This document shows positions 16,359 to 25,200 of a DNA stretch of 32,755 nucleotides, piece after piece; position 1 is the first letter of the stretch; each line of letters opens with the position of its first letter. The notes beneath the pieces are model-generated. The model saw only the letters and a program-made list of their open reading frames with translations. It was not told the DNA's origin and made no database searches. The stretch lies in NCBI GenBank assembly GCA_016936575.1, contig JAFGXQ010000036.1, positions 1 to 32,755 on the forward strand, written 5' to 3'. Both the position numbers and the translations under genes were made by a program. The stretch is from Deltaproteobacteria bacterium. Its GTDB lineage: Bacteria > Myxococcota_A > Polyangia > JAAYKL01.

Positions 16359-19316
16359 TCATTGTAATATTTTTTCCAGTTCGATTTTTTTGAGCCTGTC
16401 GTATTGAACAACCAGTTCCTTCAGTATTTCACCGACATCATTGAGCCCACCTGCCTTTGCAGCGTCTTCCAGCCGTTTGGCGACCTCCATCATCAAGAAT
16501 GCGGCAACACTGCCCGCGCCACCTTTGATTTTGTGCGCTTCTGCGCGAACCTGCTCCAGATCTTTTGTTGAAATGGCTTTCTCCATCTGCAGGAGCTGCT
16601 TATCAACGGTCTGTCGGAAGTGATTGACCATTGTTTGAGCCAGCTGTCGGTTTCCACCGAATTGTTCGAGCAGCGTGGTGGAATCCAGAATTGTGGATTC
16701 GGCGCCGGTTTCCGTAATTTCAGTTGGCTCGCTTGAAATTGCTGAACTATCTTTTTTCGCCGACTGAACGTCTTCCGGTGCAAAGGACGTGGAGACGCCG
16801 ATTCCAGCCAACGTGGTGCCATCAAACGGCACAAACCATTTGTATACTGCGCCTAGAAAAGTGGAGCGTTTGACCGGCTTGGTGATTACATCGTTCATTC
16901 CCGCGCGAAGGCAGGCTTCTCGGGTTTCCGGTTCCGCACTGGCTGTGAGCGATAGAATGGGTGTGTTTTTGTTGTACACCGAGTGCGTGCGAATGAGGGT
17001 TGCCGCTTCAATCCCATCCATAATCGGCATGTTCACATCCATCAGAATCAAGCTGAAGGTTTTTTCATTTGCCAGTTCAACCGCGTCTTTGCCGTTTTCC
17101 ACTACTTGCGCATGAAACCCTTCCTGTTCAAGATGATTGCAGATCACTTTTTGGTTAATCACATAATCTTCGGCGAGCAGAATGGTTCCGGATACCATGT
17201 CGATGGGGCGCAGATTGCGCACAGATGACGTGCCTTCCGCCTGTTCACTCATCGTATACGCTGGCGTGGGAAGGGTCAGCGTGAACCAGAATTCACTCCC
17301 GTTGTTGAGTTCGCTCTCAAGCCCCATTTCTCCGTTCATCAATTTTACCAGCTGGAGTGAAATGGTTGTTCCGAGACCAGTTCCTCCGAATCGGCGGGCG
17401 GTGCCTGAATCAGCCTGAATGAAACTGTCAAAAATGGCATTCTGGCGGTTCTTCGCAATACCGATTCCGGTGTCGATAACCGAAAAGCGGATGGTGCTTT
17501 CGCTGTCCTTTCGTTCAACGACATCTGTTTTAATTGTTATGCTGCCTTTGGTGGTGAATTTCAGTGCGTTGGATACCAGATTGTTGAGAATCTGTCGAAT
17601 GCGAAGAGAGTCGGCAAGTACATACTTCGGTGTTTGCTCATCTTGTACAAGGTCGAAATTGAGATTTCGTTTGTGAGCTTGTAAAAACGCAGAACGGGCA
17701 ATCTCGTCGAGCAGCGTGTGCAGGTTCATGATTTCCGGATTCAGTTCCAGTTTTCCTTCTTCCATTTTTGCATGATCGAGAAGGCTGTTAATTAGATTCA
17801 ACAGCACTTCTGATTCTCTGATAATCGTTCTTGCATTTTCATGAACTTCATCAATTGATTTTGATGCCATTATGAATTCAGAAAAGCCGATGATTCCGTT
17901 CAGCGGGGTTCGCAGCTCGTGAGAGACATTAGATACGAAGCGCGATTTCAAACGATTCGCTTCTTCTGCGTGCTGTTTGGCCTCCCGCATTTCTTTTTCG
18001 GCTTCTAATCTCGCGATGGCAACGCTGGTCAGTGCGGCGATCGATTCAATGACTTCTTTGGTCATGTCGCTGACTGTAGCGGTGCTTTTTGATGCCACAC
18101 ACAGAACGGCTTCTATCTCACCGCCGTATCTGAGGGGAACGATTCCGGCGAACTGAATGCCTTTTTGAATCGCGTGTTCACCCCTGTACGAAGCCAGATC
18201 TTTGCCAACGAGGTAGATGGCGTCGGGATATTCGCCGATGTTCTTTTCGATGAAATTGACGACCCGCCCTGAAACCATTTCCCAGAATGTGTCGTCCACG
18301 TTGTGTTGCGCAATCAGTTTGAGTGAGCTGTCAGATGACACCATAAACAGTGACCCGCAATCGATTTCATTCAGCCACGCCAGCTGACCGAGCATGTCCT
18401 GGGCGGCTGTCTGTAGATCCGGACATACGCTCAACCAAGCGGCCAGGTCTTTTTGCATCTGCTGGGTTTCCTGTCGTTTTCGTCCCTCCTGTTCGATAAC
18501 TTTTCGTTCGGTAATATCACGAAAAAATCCGATAAAGTCACCTTGCGGCATACGGGCTGCGGTGAAACCCAGCCAGATGAGTTCGTTATTTTTGGTTACA
18601 AATAAGATCTCGTCGGTTTTCTTATGGTTCGTTAATATGTCGCGAATGTGAGTGAACAGGTGCCCCCATCGCTGTCGCGCGAAATCTGCGTTGATATGCG
18701 GAGCAGTCCCGAGAAGTTCCTCTTTTGAAAATCCCGTCAGAGTTGTGGCGGCGGAATTGACCTTGGTGATTTTTCCCTGCGCGTTAATGACGAAGATTGC
18801 GTCGGGGGATTCTTCAATGTAGCTGCGGTATTTTTCTTCGCTTACTTTCAATGCTTCGTTGATGAGGACAAGCTTTTCGGTATGAGCGATAACCTGCTCC
18901 TCCAGATTCTGCTGATACTTTTCAGTTGATTCCAGCAGTTGTTGACGTTCAAACGCCTTTTCAACGGCATGGGTGAGCAAGCGCATTTCGTTCAGCGGTT
19001 TTGACAGAAAATCCCAAGCACCGCGGCGCAGCGTATCAATTGCTTCGTTAATAACACCGGTTCCGGAAATAACGATAATCGGCGTGTGGGGTGAAATTTG
19101 ATGTACCTTTTCAATGACATCCTCTCCACTTACGCCGGGCATATATAAATCTACCAGCACCATGTCCGGTTCGTGTTGAAAAAACAGGTTCAAACCCTCT
19201 TTTCCGTTTTCGGCGGTATACACAATGTAGTCCAGGTCTTCCAGGAAAGACGCGATGCTCAACAGGACAGATTGCTCGTCGTCGATGACCAGAATTTGTT
19301 TTTGCAGCTTTTTCAT
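16359..19316 (-). CDS. Hybrid histidine kinase REC-PAS-GAF-HisKA-HATPase-REC-Hpt
   Basis: 985 residues without membrane segments, so cytoplasmic. Order: REC1 (about 6-120, D56 in VDLYMPG), a coiled coil (about 121-160), PAS with PAC (about 160-275), GAF (about 290-440), HisKA (about 456-520, H466 in VSHELRTPLNG), HATPase (about 560-690 with NLVSNALKFT, DTGIGI and GGTGLG), REC2 (about 708-825, D760 in MDVNMPIMDG) and Hpt (about 885-985, H928 in AHKIKGGAG). All phosphorelay residues are present, so a full His-Asp-His-Asp relay ending on the neighbouring receiver (15944) is expected. The N-terminal REC means another kinase may control it. The signal is unknown and probably internal (PAS/GAF ligand). 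Confidence 0.95.
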   Translation of the reverse strand: MKKLQKQILVIDDEQSVLLSIASFLEDLDYIVYTAENGKEGLNLFFQHEPDMVLVDLYMPGVSGEDVIEKVHQISPHTPIIVISGTGVINEAIDTLRRGAWDFLSKPLNEMRLLTHAVEKAFERQQLLESTEKYQQNLEEQVIAHTEKLVLINEALKVSEEKYRSYIEESPDAIFVINAQGKITKVNSAATTLTGFSKEELLGTAPHINADFARQRWGHLFTHIRDILTNHKKTDEILFVTKNNELIWLGFTAARMPQGDFIGFFRDITERKVIEQEGRKRQETQQMQKDLAAWLSVCPDLQTAAQDMLGQLAWLNEIDCGSLFMVSSDSSLKLIAQHNVDDTFWEMVSGRVVNFIEKNIGEYPDAIYLVGKDLASYRGEHAIQKGIQFAGIVPLRYGGEIEAVLCVASKSTATVSDMTKEVIESIAALTSVAIARLEAEKEMREAKQHAEEANRLKSRFVSNVSHELRTPLNGIIGFSEFIMASKSIDEVHENARTIIRESEVLLNLINSLLDHAKMEEGKLELNPEIMNLHTLLDEIARSAFLQAHKRNLNFDLVQDEQTPKYVLADSLRIRQILNNLVSNALKFTTKGSITIKTDVVERKDSESTIRFSVIDTGIGIAKNRQNAIFDSFIQADSGTARRFGGTGLGTTISLQLVKLMNGEMGLESELNNGSEFWFTLTLPTPAYTMSEQAEGTSSVRNLRPIDMVSGTILLAEDYVINQKVICNHLEQEGFHAQVVENGKDAVELANEKTFSLILMDVNMPIMDGIEAATLIRTHSVYNKNTPILSLTASAEPETREACLRAGMNDVITKPVKRSTFLGAVYKWFVPFDGTTLAGIGVSTSFAPEDVQSAKKDSSAISSEPTEITETGAESTILDSTTLLEQFGGNRQLAQTMVNHFRQTVDKQLLQMEKAISTKDLEQVRAEAHKIKGGAGSVAAFLMMEVAKRLEDAAKAGGLNDVGEILKELVVQYDRLKKIELEKILQ

Positions 19317-19445
19317 TTTTCCTCATGTGCGGGAAATCCCGGTGATATTGTTCTTTTCGGCAATCCCGCAGAAAAATTAACCGTGTCCGCAATGTGTGGA
19401 GGGTAAAATGAAACTCGGTGAGTGGATAATGACTACAGCAATGAT

Positions 19446-19931
19446 CTAGTTTTCGGGCGCATCGACGTTGAAGGCATATTTGTATATTCCGGTTTTTCTT
19501 GCCAAGTCGATGAAGTGAATGATTCTACCATGCGAAACTTGTTTGTCGGCTTCAATAATCATGGTCAGTTCCTGCTGAGTAAGCAATTTTGCGGAGTTTT
19601 CGCTCAATCGACTTCCGCTTTCCCGTGCGTTTTGTCGTTTGTCATTCATGTATTCCCGAAACAGTCGCTGAAACTCCATCGGCGCGGCGGCGGCATCTAT
19701 CCGTTTTTCGCCGACGGCAACGGTACCGTCTTTTCCGAGAAGCAACGAAAACTGATTTCGTTCTTTGCTTTCTGCGGTATCGGCCTTGGGTAACTCCAGG
19801 TCAATCGCGGGTTTTGCCATGAAATTCGCGGTCACCATGAAAATGATGAGCAGCACAAGAACAATGTCCACCAGCGGAACAACATTGATTTCGGTAATGG
19901 GTTCATCCTGAAAATGGGCTTTCGCTGCCAT
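19446..19931 (-). CDS. exbD: Biopolymer transport protein ExbD/TolR
   Basis: 161 residues. One membrane helix (about 20-38) follows the cytoplasmic start MAAKAHFQDEPITEINVVPLVD. D22 at the helix start matches the essential proton-path Asp of ExbD. The periplasmic part includes AIDLELPKA and a C-terminal DKQVSHGRIIHFIDLARKTGI typical of the family. A short insert (NQFSLLLGKDGTVAVGEKRID to the NDKRQNARESG region) makes it slightly longer than usual. AAGGAG lies 7 nt before the ATG. Third gene of the tonB-exbB-exbD set, 31 nt after exbB. Forms the proton-driven motor with ExbB that energises TonB. Confidence 0.93.
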   Translation of the reverse strand: MAAKAHFQDEPITEINVVPLVDIVLVLLIIFMVTANFMAKPAIDLELPKADTAESKERNQFSLLLGKDGTVAVGEKRIDAAAAPMEFQRLFREYMNDKRQNARESGSRLSENSAKLLTQQELTMIIEADKQVSHGRIIHFIDLARKTGIYKYAFNVDAPEN

Positions 19932-19962
19932 GATGCAACTCCTTTATATTTCGACCACTATC

Positions 19963-20610
19963 CTAAGCGGCTTTCTTCGAAAGGGCGGTGATTTTTTTTT
20001 CGGAGACAAATGCCAGAATCGTGTTTTCTAATCTGGATGCGTTTGTCATGATCTGTTTCTGTTTGTTTTTAAAGTAGTTAAAAAATACGACGGCGGGGAT
20101 GGCTACCAATAGTCCGATGGCGGTGGCAACCAGCGCTTCTGCGATACCGGCCATGACAACAGATGCACCGCCTTCGGCATTGAACGCGAGGTCGTTGAAT
20201 GCTTTGATGATTCCGAGCACGGTTCCCAGCAACCCGATGAACGGTGCGTTGGAGCCGATGGTGCCGAGAATATTGAGCCGTTTGTCGAGTTGTTGCTGCT
20301 CCGCCAGCTCTGCCGCGTTCATCAGTTCTTCCACAACCGATTTGCGCTTGTCAAAGTTTTGCAGGCCGGCCAGGGCGACGGCGGCTTCAGATCCGCGACA
20401 GCTTTTCGCCAAATCCACTGCGGCATCAATTTTCTGCTGGTTGAGCAACGGAACCAACTTGCTGGTAAAGAGCGCTGTATTCGTGCGCTTTTTCGCATAG
20501 TGGACGGCACGTTCCAGCACAACAACAATAGACAGACCACTTAATGCGATGAGAACATACAGAATGGGCTCTCCACCCAACAAGGCCATGTGTAATAATT
20601 TATCTACCAT
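19963..20610 (-). CDS. exbB: Biopolymer transport protein ExbB (MotA/TolQ/ExbB family)
   Basis: 215 residues with three membrane helices: about 16-36 (EPILYVLIALSGLSIVVVLE), about 115-140 (GSNAPFIGLLGTVLGIIKAF) and about 155-180 (VMAGIAEALVATAIGLLVAIPAVVFFNYF). The APFIGLLGTVLGI and EALVATAIGL segments are the family signature forming the stator channel. GGAGG precedes the ATG at 20610. It lies 81 nt downstream of tonB and 31 nt upstream of exbD. Partner of ExbD in using proton flow to drive TonB. Confidence 0.94.
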   Translation of the reverse strand: MVDKLLHMALLGGEPILYVLIALSGLSIVVVLERAVHYAKKRTNTALFTSKLVPLLNQQKIDAAVDLAKSCRGSEAAVALAGLQNFDKRKSVVEELMNAAELAEQQQLDKRLNILGTIGSNAPFIGLLGTVLGIIKAFNDLAFNAEGGASVVMAGIAEALVATAIGLLVAIPAVVFFNYFKNKQKQIMTNASRLENTILAFVSEKKITALSKKAA

Positions 20611-20691
20611 TTTTTCCTCCGAAGATTTCGTTGTTTGTTATGTGTTGAACAATTCATATTTGAAAAAGTGTTCCTTTTTTTGGGGGAGAAT

Positions 20692-21465
20692 TTATGAATC
20701 CAGAACAAAACGATAAGGAATCTTAATTTTTACAGGAACGGCTTTACCACCGGCGATACCCGGCTCAAAGAGAGAGCGTCGAACCGCCGAAATCGCAGCG
20801 CCTTCGAGGCCTCCTCCCGGAGTTTTCAGTACTTTTACCTGCACGACGCGTCCGTTTTTATCGATGAGAACTTCGAGCACGACCACGCCTTCCAATTCCG
20901 CTTCCCGCGCACTCTCCGGGTAGCTCGGTTCAGCTTTTGATTTGAATGTGGGCGCTTTCGACAATTGGTACACCGGTACCGGAGCAATTCGTTCCTTGGC
21001 AGTAACCTGCGCGGCACTATTCGTTACCTCAGGTTCTGCAAGGGGCTGAACTTTTTTGGGCGGCGCTTCGTTCGTCATTTCCGCCTCAAGTGTATTTCCG
21101 ATGCGTATTGCGACACCACTGTTGGCGTTTCCCACCGAGTCTGCGGTCGCACCGAAAACCGGTTTGGGAGGCGTTTGGGGCGAGGGCGCCGATTTTTTTG
21201 AATTTGGTTTCGGTGCTCGTTTAGGCAAAGGTTGCTCTTCCGGCTTCGGTGGTTCCGCTTCTGTTAGTGCGGGCTCCGGTTCCGGTTCCGGTGGCGGTGG
21301 CGCCGCTGTGAACTCAATTTTTCCGCTTTCGTAGTGCTGCGGCTCTTTTCCATCCGCATACTGGGTCCCTGCGGCGAACAGTACGCCGTGCAGGGCGAAT
21401 GAACCGAAGACGGCCCACAGTATCCACACGGATGACGACTTGGGAGATGGGGGTATGTGTATCAT
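20692..21465 (-). CDS. tonB: Energy transducer TonB
   Basis: 257 residues: a membrane anchor (about 12-32), a Pro/Glu then Pro/Lys-rich periplasmic spacer (about 53-110, PPPPEPEPEP and KPEEQPLPKRAPKP) and a C-terminal TonB domain (about 170-257, AEPSYPESAREAELEGVVVLEVLID, then AISAVRRSLFEPG and IPYRFVLD). It carries proton-motive energy from ExbB-ExbD to outer-membrane receptors. It is the first gene of tonB-exbB-exbD. No TonB-dependent receptor lies in the window, so its substrate is not indicated. Confidence 0.94.
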   Translation of the reverse strand: MIHIPPSPKSSSVWILWAVFGSFALHGVLFAAGTQYADGKEPQHYESGKIEFTAAPPPPEPEPEPALTEAEPPKPEEQPLPKRAPKPNSKKSAPSPQTPPKPVFGATADSVGNANSGVAIRIGNTLEAEMTNEAPPKKVQPLAEPEVTNSAAQVTAKERIAPVPVYQLSKAPTFKSKAEPSYPESAREAELEGVVVLEVLIDKNGRVVQVKVLKTPGGGLEGAAISAVRRSLFEPGIAGGKAVPVKIKIPYRFVLDS

Positions 21466-21557
21466 TCTGTTTAACCTTCATCGTGTACATAAACGGTTGA
21501 CGCTGGTGAAACACCGGAACACGCGAAAAGTGTTACCGCAGATGAAAAAAAGAAGGG

Positions 21558-23009
21558 CTACAGAAATAGGGAGAACAGCGTACGGGGAGAGATGGTTGCG
21601 CCCGATGGGAAAAAAGAGCAGCCTTCGTGGATGGCATGCGGCACATCCAGTTGGCAAACAGACATATTGGACACTCCGGGAATGGTGAAATCATCGGTTC
21701 TGCAGAAGCTATTGCCGCAGTCTGTGTCGGACTGACAGAGTTGGAGGCACAGGAACTCGTTGTCTTGATTTTCACATATGTATCCGTCGGCGCAATCGGA
21801 GGTGGATTCATGTTGAGTACACGGTGACCCCAACGAAAGACCCTGCGACGAAATGCATGCGGTCAGCCCGAAACGGCCGACGGCACATGCGCTTTGTTCG
21901 GTGCAGTCTCCGCCGAGTAAATTGCAGTTTGAGGCGCGAAAGCACTGGTGAAAAGGTTCGAAGCAGTCGGTGAACAGACAGTCGAACAGCTCATCGGAAT
22001 CGGCATCGCTGCAGTTGGTTTCTCCACACGATACAAACGCTTCATAAAGCGTCAGCTCCGCGGCGATTGTGGACATGTTGCAATCGTTGATGCATGCGCC
22101 GTCGCCCGGTACACAGGTGAGAATGCAGTCGTAGAGATTTTCGCACGTAAGCGATTGACACTGCCGGTTATCGCATTGTCCGGAAGGCATGCACGCCTCG
22201 GGGCAGAAACAATAGGCTTCGTTTTCTGCACAGCTTGCGGGAGACAGTTGCGCCGTAGCGGTAATCCAGGGTAGATACGTATCGATTCGGGTGACGTTGT
22301 ACGCGCCGATACACGGATCTGACGAGCTTGTGGAAATAATGTTGCTGATCACCCCCAGCAACTCCCGGTAAGGCGTCAGAGAAGTCACTACCGCACCTCC
22401 TGAATCTCCGAAACAAGCGCCGGTTTCCAACTCCTCGTTGTAGCGGCCGGTGAATGTGGCATTGCCGACAGACTCAATCTGTATTTCAGCGGCCTTGCGG
22501 ATACCGCTTACCCGGTACTCATCATAGCCATATCCGATAAAGAGCGGTGGATCATTCAGTATGTCGGTGTCACTGATCGCTGTCGGGAGTGTTGCCGGTG
22601 TTGCATCTTCTACCGGGGCATTGAGTTCAATGAGCGCCAAATCGTTGACAAAGGAGTCCGCCTGATATTCCGGATGAACAACAAATTGTCGAACGGAGTA
22701 GGTCGGCGTACCCAATTCGCCGGCTTCTGTGGAATTTGAAAACAAAACGTCTGTCGGGGTGTGGTTGTTGAGGCAGTGCGCGGCGGTGATCACCCATGTG
22801 GGTGAAATCAGCGTGGCCGTACAAAATGAGCGAATCGTATTGATATTCAGCAGAGCGCCCACGTGAGGCGTATCAGTTCGCACTACCCCACCGTAAATAT
22901 TGGCGGGGGATTCCGCCAATCGTGATGGCGATGCCGATTCTGTGCATGCGCAGATCTGGAGCACAATTGGCGGTACAAACAATAGTAAACACAATATCCT
23001 GATTTTCAT
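21558..23009 (-). CDS. Trypsin-like (S1) serine protease lipoprotein with Cys-rich tail
   Basis: 483 residues. Signal peptide MKIRILCLLLFVPPIVLQ leads to ICAC (lipid Cys 20 or 22, non-ideal lipobox). The protease domain (about 38-255) starts IYGGVV and has the full triad: H78 in TAAHC, D123 in NDLALIEL and S203 in GDSGGAVV. The tail (about 255-465) holds some 30 cysteines in spaced groups such as CENLYDCILTCVPGDGACINDC and SDCADGYICENQDNEFLC, which look like small disulphide modules of the kind seen in predatory and social deltaproteobacteria. The last 20 residues (ATISPRTLFSLFL) are hydrophobic. Probably secreted or surface-bound; substrate unknown. No clear ribosome site at 23009. Confidence 0.9.
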   Translation of the reverse strand: MKIRILCLLLFVPPIVLQICACTESASPSRLAESPANIYGGVVRTDTPHVGALLNINTIRSFCTATLISPTWVITAAHCLNNHTPTDVLFSNSTEAGELGTPTYSVRQFVVHPEYQADSFVNDLALIELNAPVEDATPATLPTAISDTDILNDPPLFIGYGYDEYRVSGIRKAAEIQIESVGNATFTGRYNEELETGACFGDSGGAVVTSLTPYRELLGVISNIISTSSSDPCIGAYNVTRIDTYLPWITATAQLSPASCAENEAYCFCPEACMPSGQCDNRQCQSLTCENLYDCILTCVPGDGACINDCNMSTIAAELTLYEAFVSCGETNCSDADSDELFDCLFTDCFEPFHQCFRASNCNLLGGDCTEQSACAVGRFGLTACISSQGLSLGSPCTQHESTSDCADGYICENQDNEFLCLQLCQSDTDCGNSFCRTDDFTIPGVSNMSVCQLDVPHAIHEGCSFFPSGATISPRTLFSLFL

Positions 23010-23059
23010 TGCCGCATTGTAGCAATTTACGGGTCAAATACAATAGGGGATGGGCGGCG

Positions 23060-23980
23060 CTAGGGAAACAGGGAAAGGGCGTTCTGGCGCGAGTCTTTCA
23101 ATTCATTCCATATTTCGATCAGTTTTTCGTTCGTGAGGTGAAGACGTTCGCCTTCTTCACTGGTGGACAATTCGGTGAAAAACTCAGTGCGTTCCGCGTA
23201 TTGGTGCTCCAGAAACAGTTCGACTTTGTCGGCGATTCGAAGCAACGCCACCAGAGACCCGACTTCGGGAGTCTGCCAGGCAAGTTCCGGAATGTGGTGA
23301 TACGCGATGACCTGTGGTATCGGAGCACCTACTTTCCAGCGGGACAGCACTTGCGCACCCAGGATGGCATGGTCGAACAGCACCTGTTCCATTTCAATTG
23401 CGCGCAGGCTTTCCGAATCGGTCAGCGCCGTGTCTTTGCCGATATTGTAGGTGACCTCTCCGGAATCAATTAGCAACATGATACCGATATCGTGCATGAG
23501 TCCGGCCAGAAACATGATTTCCGGTGTGCCGATGCGGAGCCGGGCCGACAGCGTGTGGGAGATTGCGGCAACGGCTGCGCAATGGTCGCGGATCATCCTG
23601 CCCAAACCGCGGCTGTCCGGAAACATCTGCATTGTCGCCACCGCGAAAATGGCTTCGCGCACCGTATTTCGACCCAGACGGATGAATGCGATATCCAGGG
23701 ATGTAATCGGATGTGTCGACATATAAAACGGTGAATTGGCGAGCCGGAGCACCCCGGCGGCCAATGATGGGTCCTGGCGAATCGTATCGGTGATTTCGTC
23801 GATGGTGAAATCGGATTTACTCAACAGAGAAATGACCTTCTGAGCAATTACCGGAAAGGTTTTCAAACCGGAGATGGCCCCGATTCGAACGGCCAGGCTG
23901 TCGTCTGCCTTTTGTCGGCCGGTTTCATATTCCAGCGTCCAATTGAGCGCTGCCAATGCGGATTCTGCCAGTTGCACCAT
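23060..23980 (-). CDS. HDOD-domain signalling protein
   Basis: 306 residues. The HDOD domain spans about 32-240: LKTFPVIAQKVISLLS, the FTIDEITDTIRQDPSLAAGVLRLANSPFY signature, and LAGLMHDIGIMLL, where HD is retained. A following YHHIPE suggests a partly intact metal-dependent HD-like core. HDOD proteins act in signal transduction (chemotaxis, c-di-GMP, cell-cycle and competence control), usually as non-enzymatic scaffolds. No second domain is attached apart from a charged C-terminal tail (about 270-306). Only a weak GGTGA site precedes the ATG. It lies 50 bp upstream of the protease gene on the same strand. Confidence 0.88.
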   Translation of the reverse strand: MVQLAESALAALNWTLEYETGRQKADDSLAVRIGAISGLKTFPVIAQKVISLLSKSDFTIDEITDTIRQDPSLAAGVLRLANSPFYMSTHPITSLDIAFIRLGRNTVREAIFAVATMQMFPDSRGLGRMIRDHCAAVAAISHTLSARLRIGTPEIMFLAGLMHDIGIMLLIDSGEVTYNIGKDTALTDSESLRAIEMEQVLFDHAILGAQVLSRWKVGAPIPQVIAYHHIPELAWQTPEVGSLVALLRIADKVELFLEHQYAERTEFFTELSTSEEGERLHLTNEKLIEIWNELKDSRQNALSLFP

Positions 23981-24055
23981 AGGTCACCGTTTTCGTACAC
24001 ATGAAAAGTTTTTACAATATATCGGGCAGGGAGAAATATGATTAAGGGAAATTTT

Positions 24056-24547
24056 TCATTTACCGCAGCATTTCTTGAATTTTTTACCGCTTCCGCAGGG
24101 GCAAGGTTCGTTTCTGCCTACTTTGGGGCTCTCCCTGCGAATGGTTTCGCCTTTTACGAAATCGCCGTCCATGAAGTACCATTTTTCCTCGTGACGCTGA
24201 AACAACGCCACTTCGTGATGGTCCTGCTTTTTACCGTCGACAGTGTACTTTGCGATAAATTCGACACTTCCTCCTTCATCGGATGGGCCTCCTGCTTCGG
24301 CCTGAATCAGTTCAAACCCCAGCCATTTTGATTCTTTGGCCCATTTTGCGGTCGCGGTGCGGTCAAATTCATGTTCGCTTTGGGGATGACGGGTGCTTTC
24401 GATGTAATCGATGTCGGCTTTGGTGAAAGCGGTGTATCTCGATCGCATCAGCTCCAACGCGGTTTCCGGGGATTTTTTGCCTTCAATGAAAGGGCCGCAG
24501 CACTCTTCATAATTTTTCTCAGAACAACAAGGGCATAGGTTCGACAT
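24056..24547 (-). CDS. ychJ: YchJ-family SEC-C motif protein
   Basis: 163 residues. The ATG at 24547 (GGAG 7 nt upstream) is preferred over a GTG two codons before. SEC-C zinc motifs sit at both ends: [16 protein letters not shown] at the N-terminus and the canonical [15 protein letters not shown] at the C-terminus. Between them is an NTF2-like domain ([17 protein letters not shown] and [20 protein letters not shown]), as in UPF0225/YchJ. SEC-C zinc motifs are known from SecA, where they bind SecB and ribosomes; the role of YchJ itself is not established. Single gene, divergent from 24742. Confidence 0.93.
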   Translation of the reverse strand: MSNLCPCCSEKNYEECCGPFIEGKKSPETALELMRSRYTAFTKADIDYIESTRHPQSEHEFDRTATAKWAKESKWLGFELIQAEAGGPSDEGGSVEFIAKYTVDGKKQDHHEVALFQRHEEKWYFMDGDFVKGETIRRESPKVGRNEPCPCGSGKKFKKCCGK

Positions 24548-24694
24548 GGTCACACTCCGTCTTGAAGCAAGAAGTTAATCGTTTGGGATGCTTCATAACG
24601 CATATTGCTCGACTCTGGAACAGGTAATTCGCGGCATTTAGTCGGTGGTTTCCATTTCTTCCCGAAAATGCGGCACAGGGTTGGATTTGCGGTT

Positions 24695-24745
24695 ACATTG
24701 ATTGTACGTTTATTTGTTTTTGTAGAACACATTGGACTACAATGT
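24695..24745. promoter_or_regulatory. Possible operator: repeated ACATTG with a 17-bp palindrome
   Basis: ACATTG-GACTA-CAATGT (24729-24745) is an inverted repeat with 6-bp arms. A further ACATTG at 24695-24700 starts ACATTGATTGT 34 bp upstream, with a 13-bp TACA/TGTA dyad over it. The palindrome overlaps the most 5' possible start (24742) of the operon. The next gene but one encodes a MerR-type DNA-binding fusion, a candidate to bind here. TTGATT (24698) and TGTAGA (24721) are 17 nt apart and could be a weak promoter overlapping the sites. Confidence 0.35.
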
Positions 24746-25200
24746 CCTACATGGAATTGAAAAAAATGAAAAAAGCCGGATTGCCCAGACTGATACGTAC
24801 CCAGCACGGTATTGGATTGACGCATATTGCGGATGAAGTGCTACTGCACCATTCCTCGGTGATCTCCGAGGGCACTGTTGCTGCAGAGCTTGAACACGGC
24901 CCGGTGTATTCGGGAAGCACGATGTTGACGATTGATTTGCACCCCTTGCAGGAGCAGTTTCGTGGGAGCGACTGGCCGCAACAATTAGTGAGGCATCTGG
25001 AACATTCAATATATTTCAGGTTGGCGGTGATGCGACTGGCCCGACGGGAGGCGGAGCAGCGGTGTCTAAATGGTTTGCTTGGCGAACTAAAGACTGAACT
25101 CGAGTTCACGATTGAACGGGAGACGCTTTTGGTAGATATTGATGTACTTGGTTGCGTGCAACGGCTTCCTGTGGAGGACGCAGGGAGTGGGGAGAATTGA
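24742..25200 (+). CDS. Hypothetical protein, first gene of MerR-TPR/aspartokinase operon
   Basis: 152 residues if translation starts at 24742. Met codons at 24751 and 24766 are alternatives, and none has a strong ribosome site. Basic N-terminus (LKKMKKAGLPRLIR), no signal peptide or membrane helix. The middle (LEHSIYFRLAVMRLARREAEQRCLNGLLGELKTELEF) is predicted to be long helices rich in Arg, Glu and Leu. No family recognised. Its stop codon overlaps the ATG of the next gene (TGATG at 25198-25202), a strong sign that it is a real, translationally coupled gene despite an open antisense frame. Confidence 0.65.
   Translation: MSYMELKKMKKAGLPRLIRTQHGIGLTHIADEVLLHHSSVISEGTVAAELEHGPVYSGSTMLTIDLHPLQEQFRGSDWPQQLVRHLEHSIYFRLAVMRLARREAEQRCLNGLLGELKTELEFTIERETLLVDIDVLGCVQRLPVEDAGSGEN

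Noticed and set aside
21518..21534. Hairpin AACAC/GTGTT between the protease and tonB genes as a terminator
   Set aside because: Only 5 AT-rich base pairs and no T-run on the minus strand.
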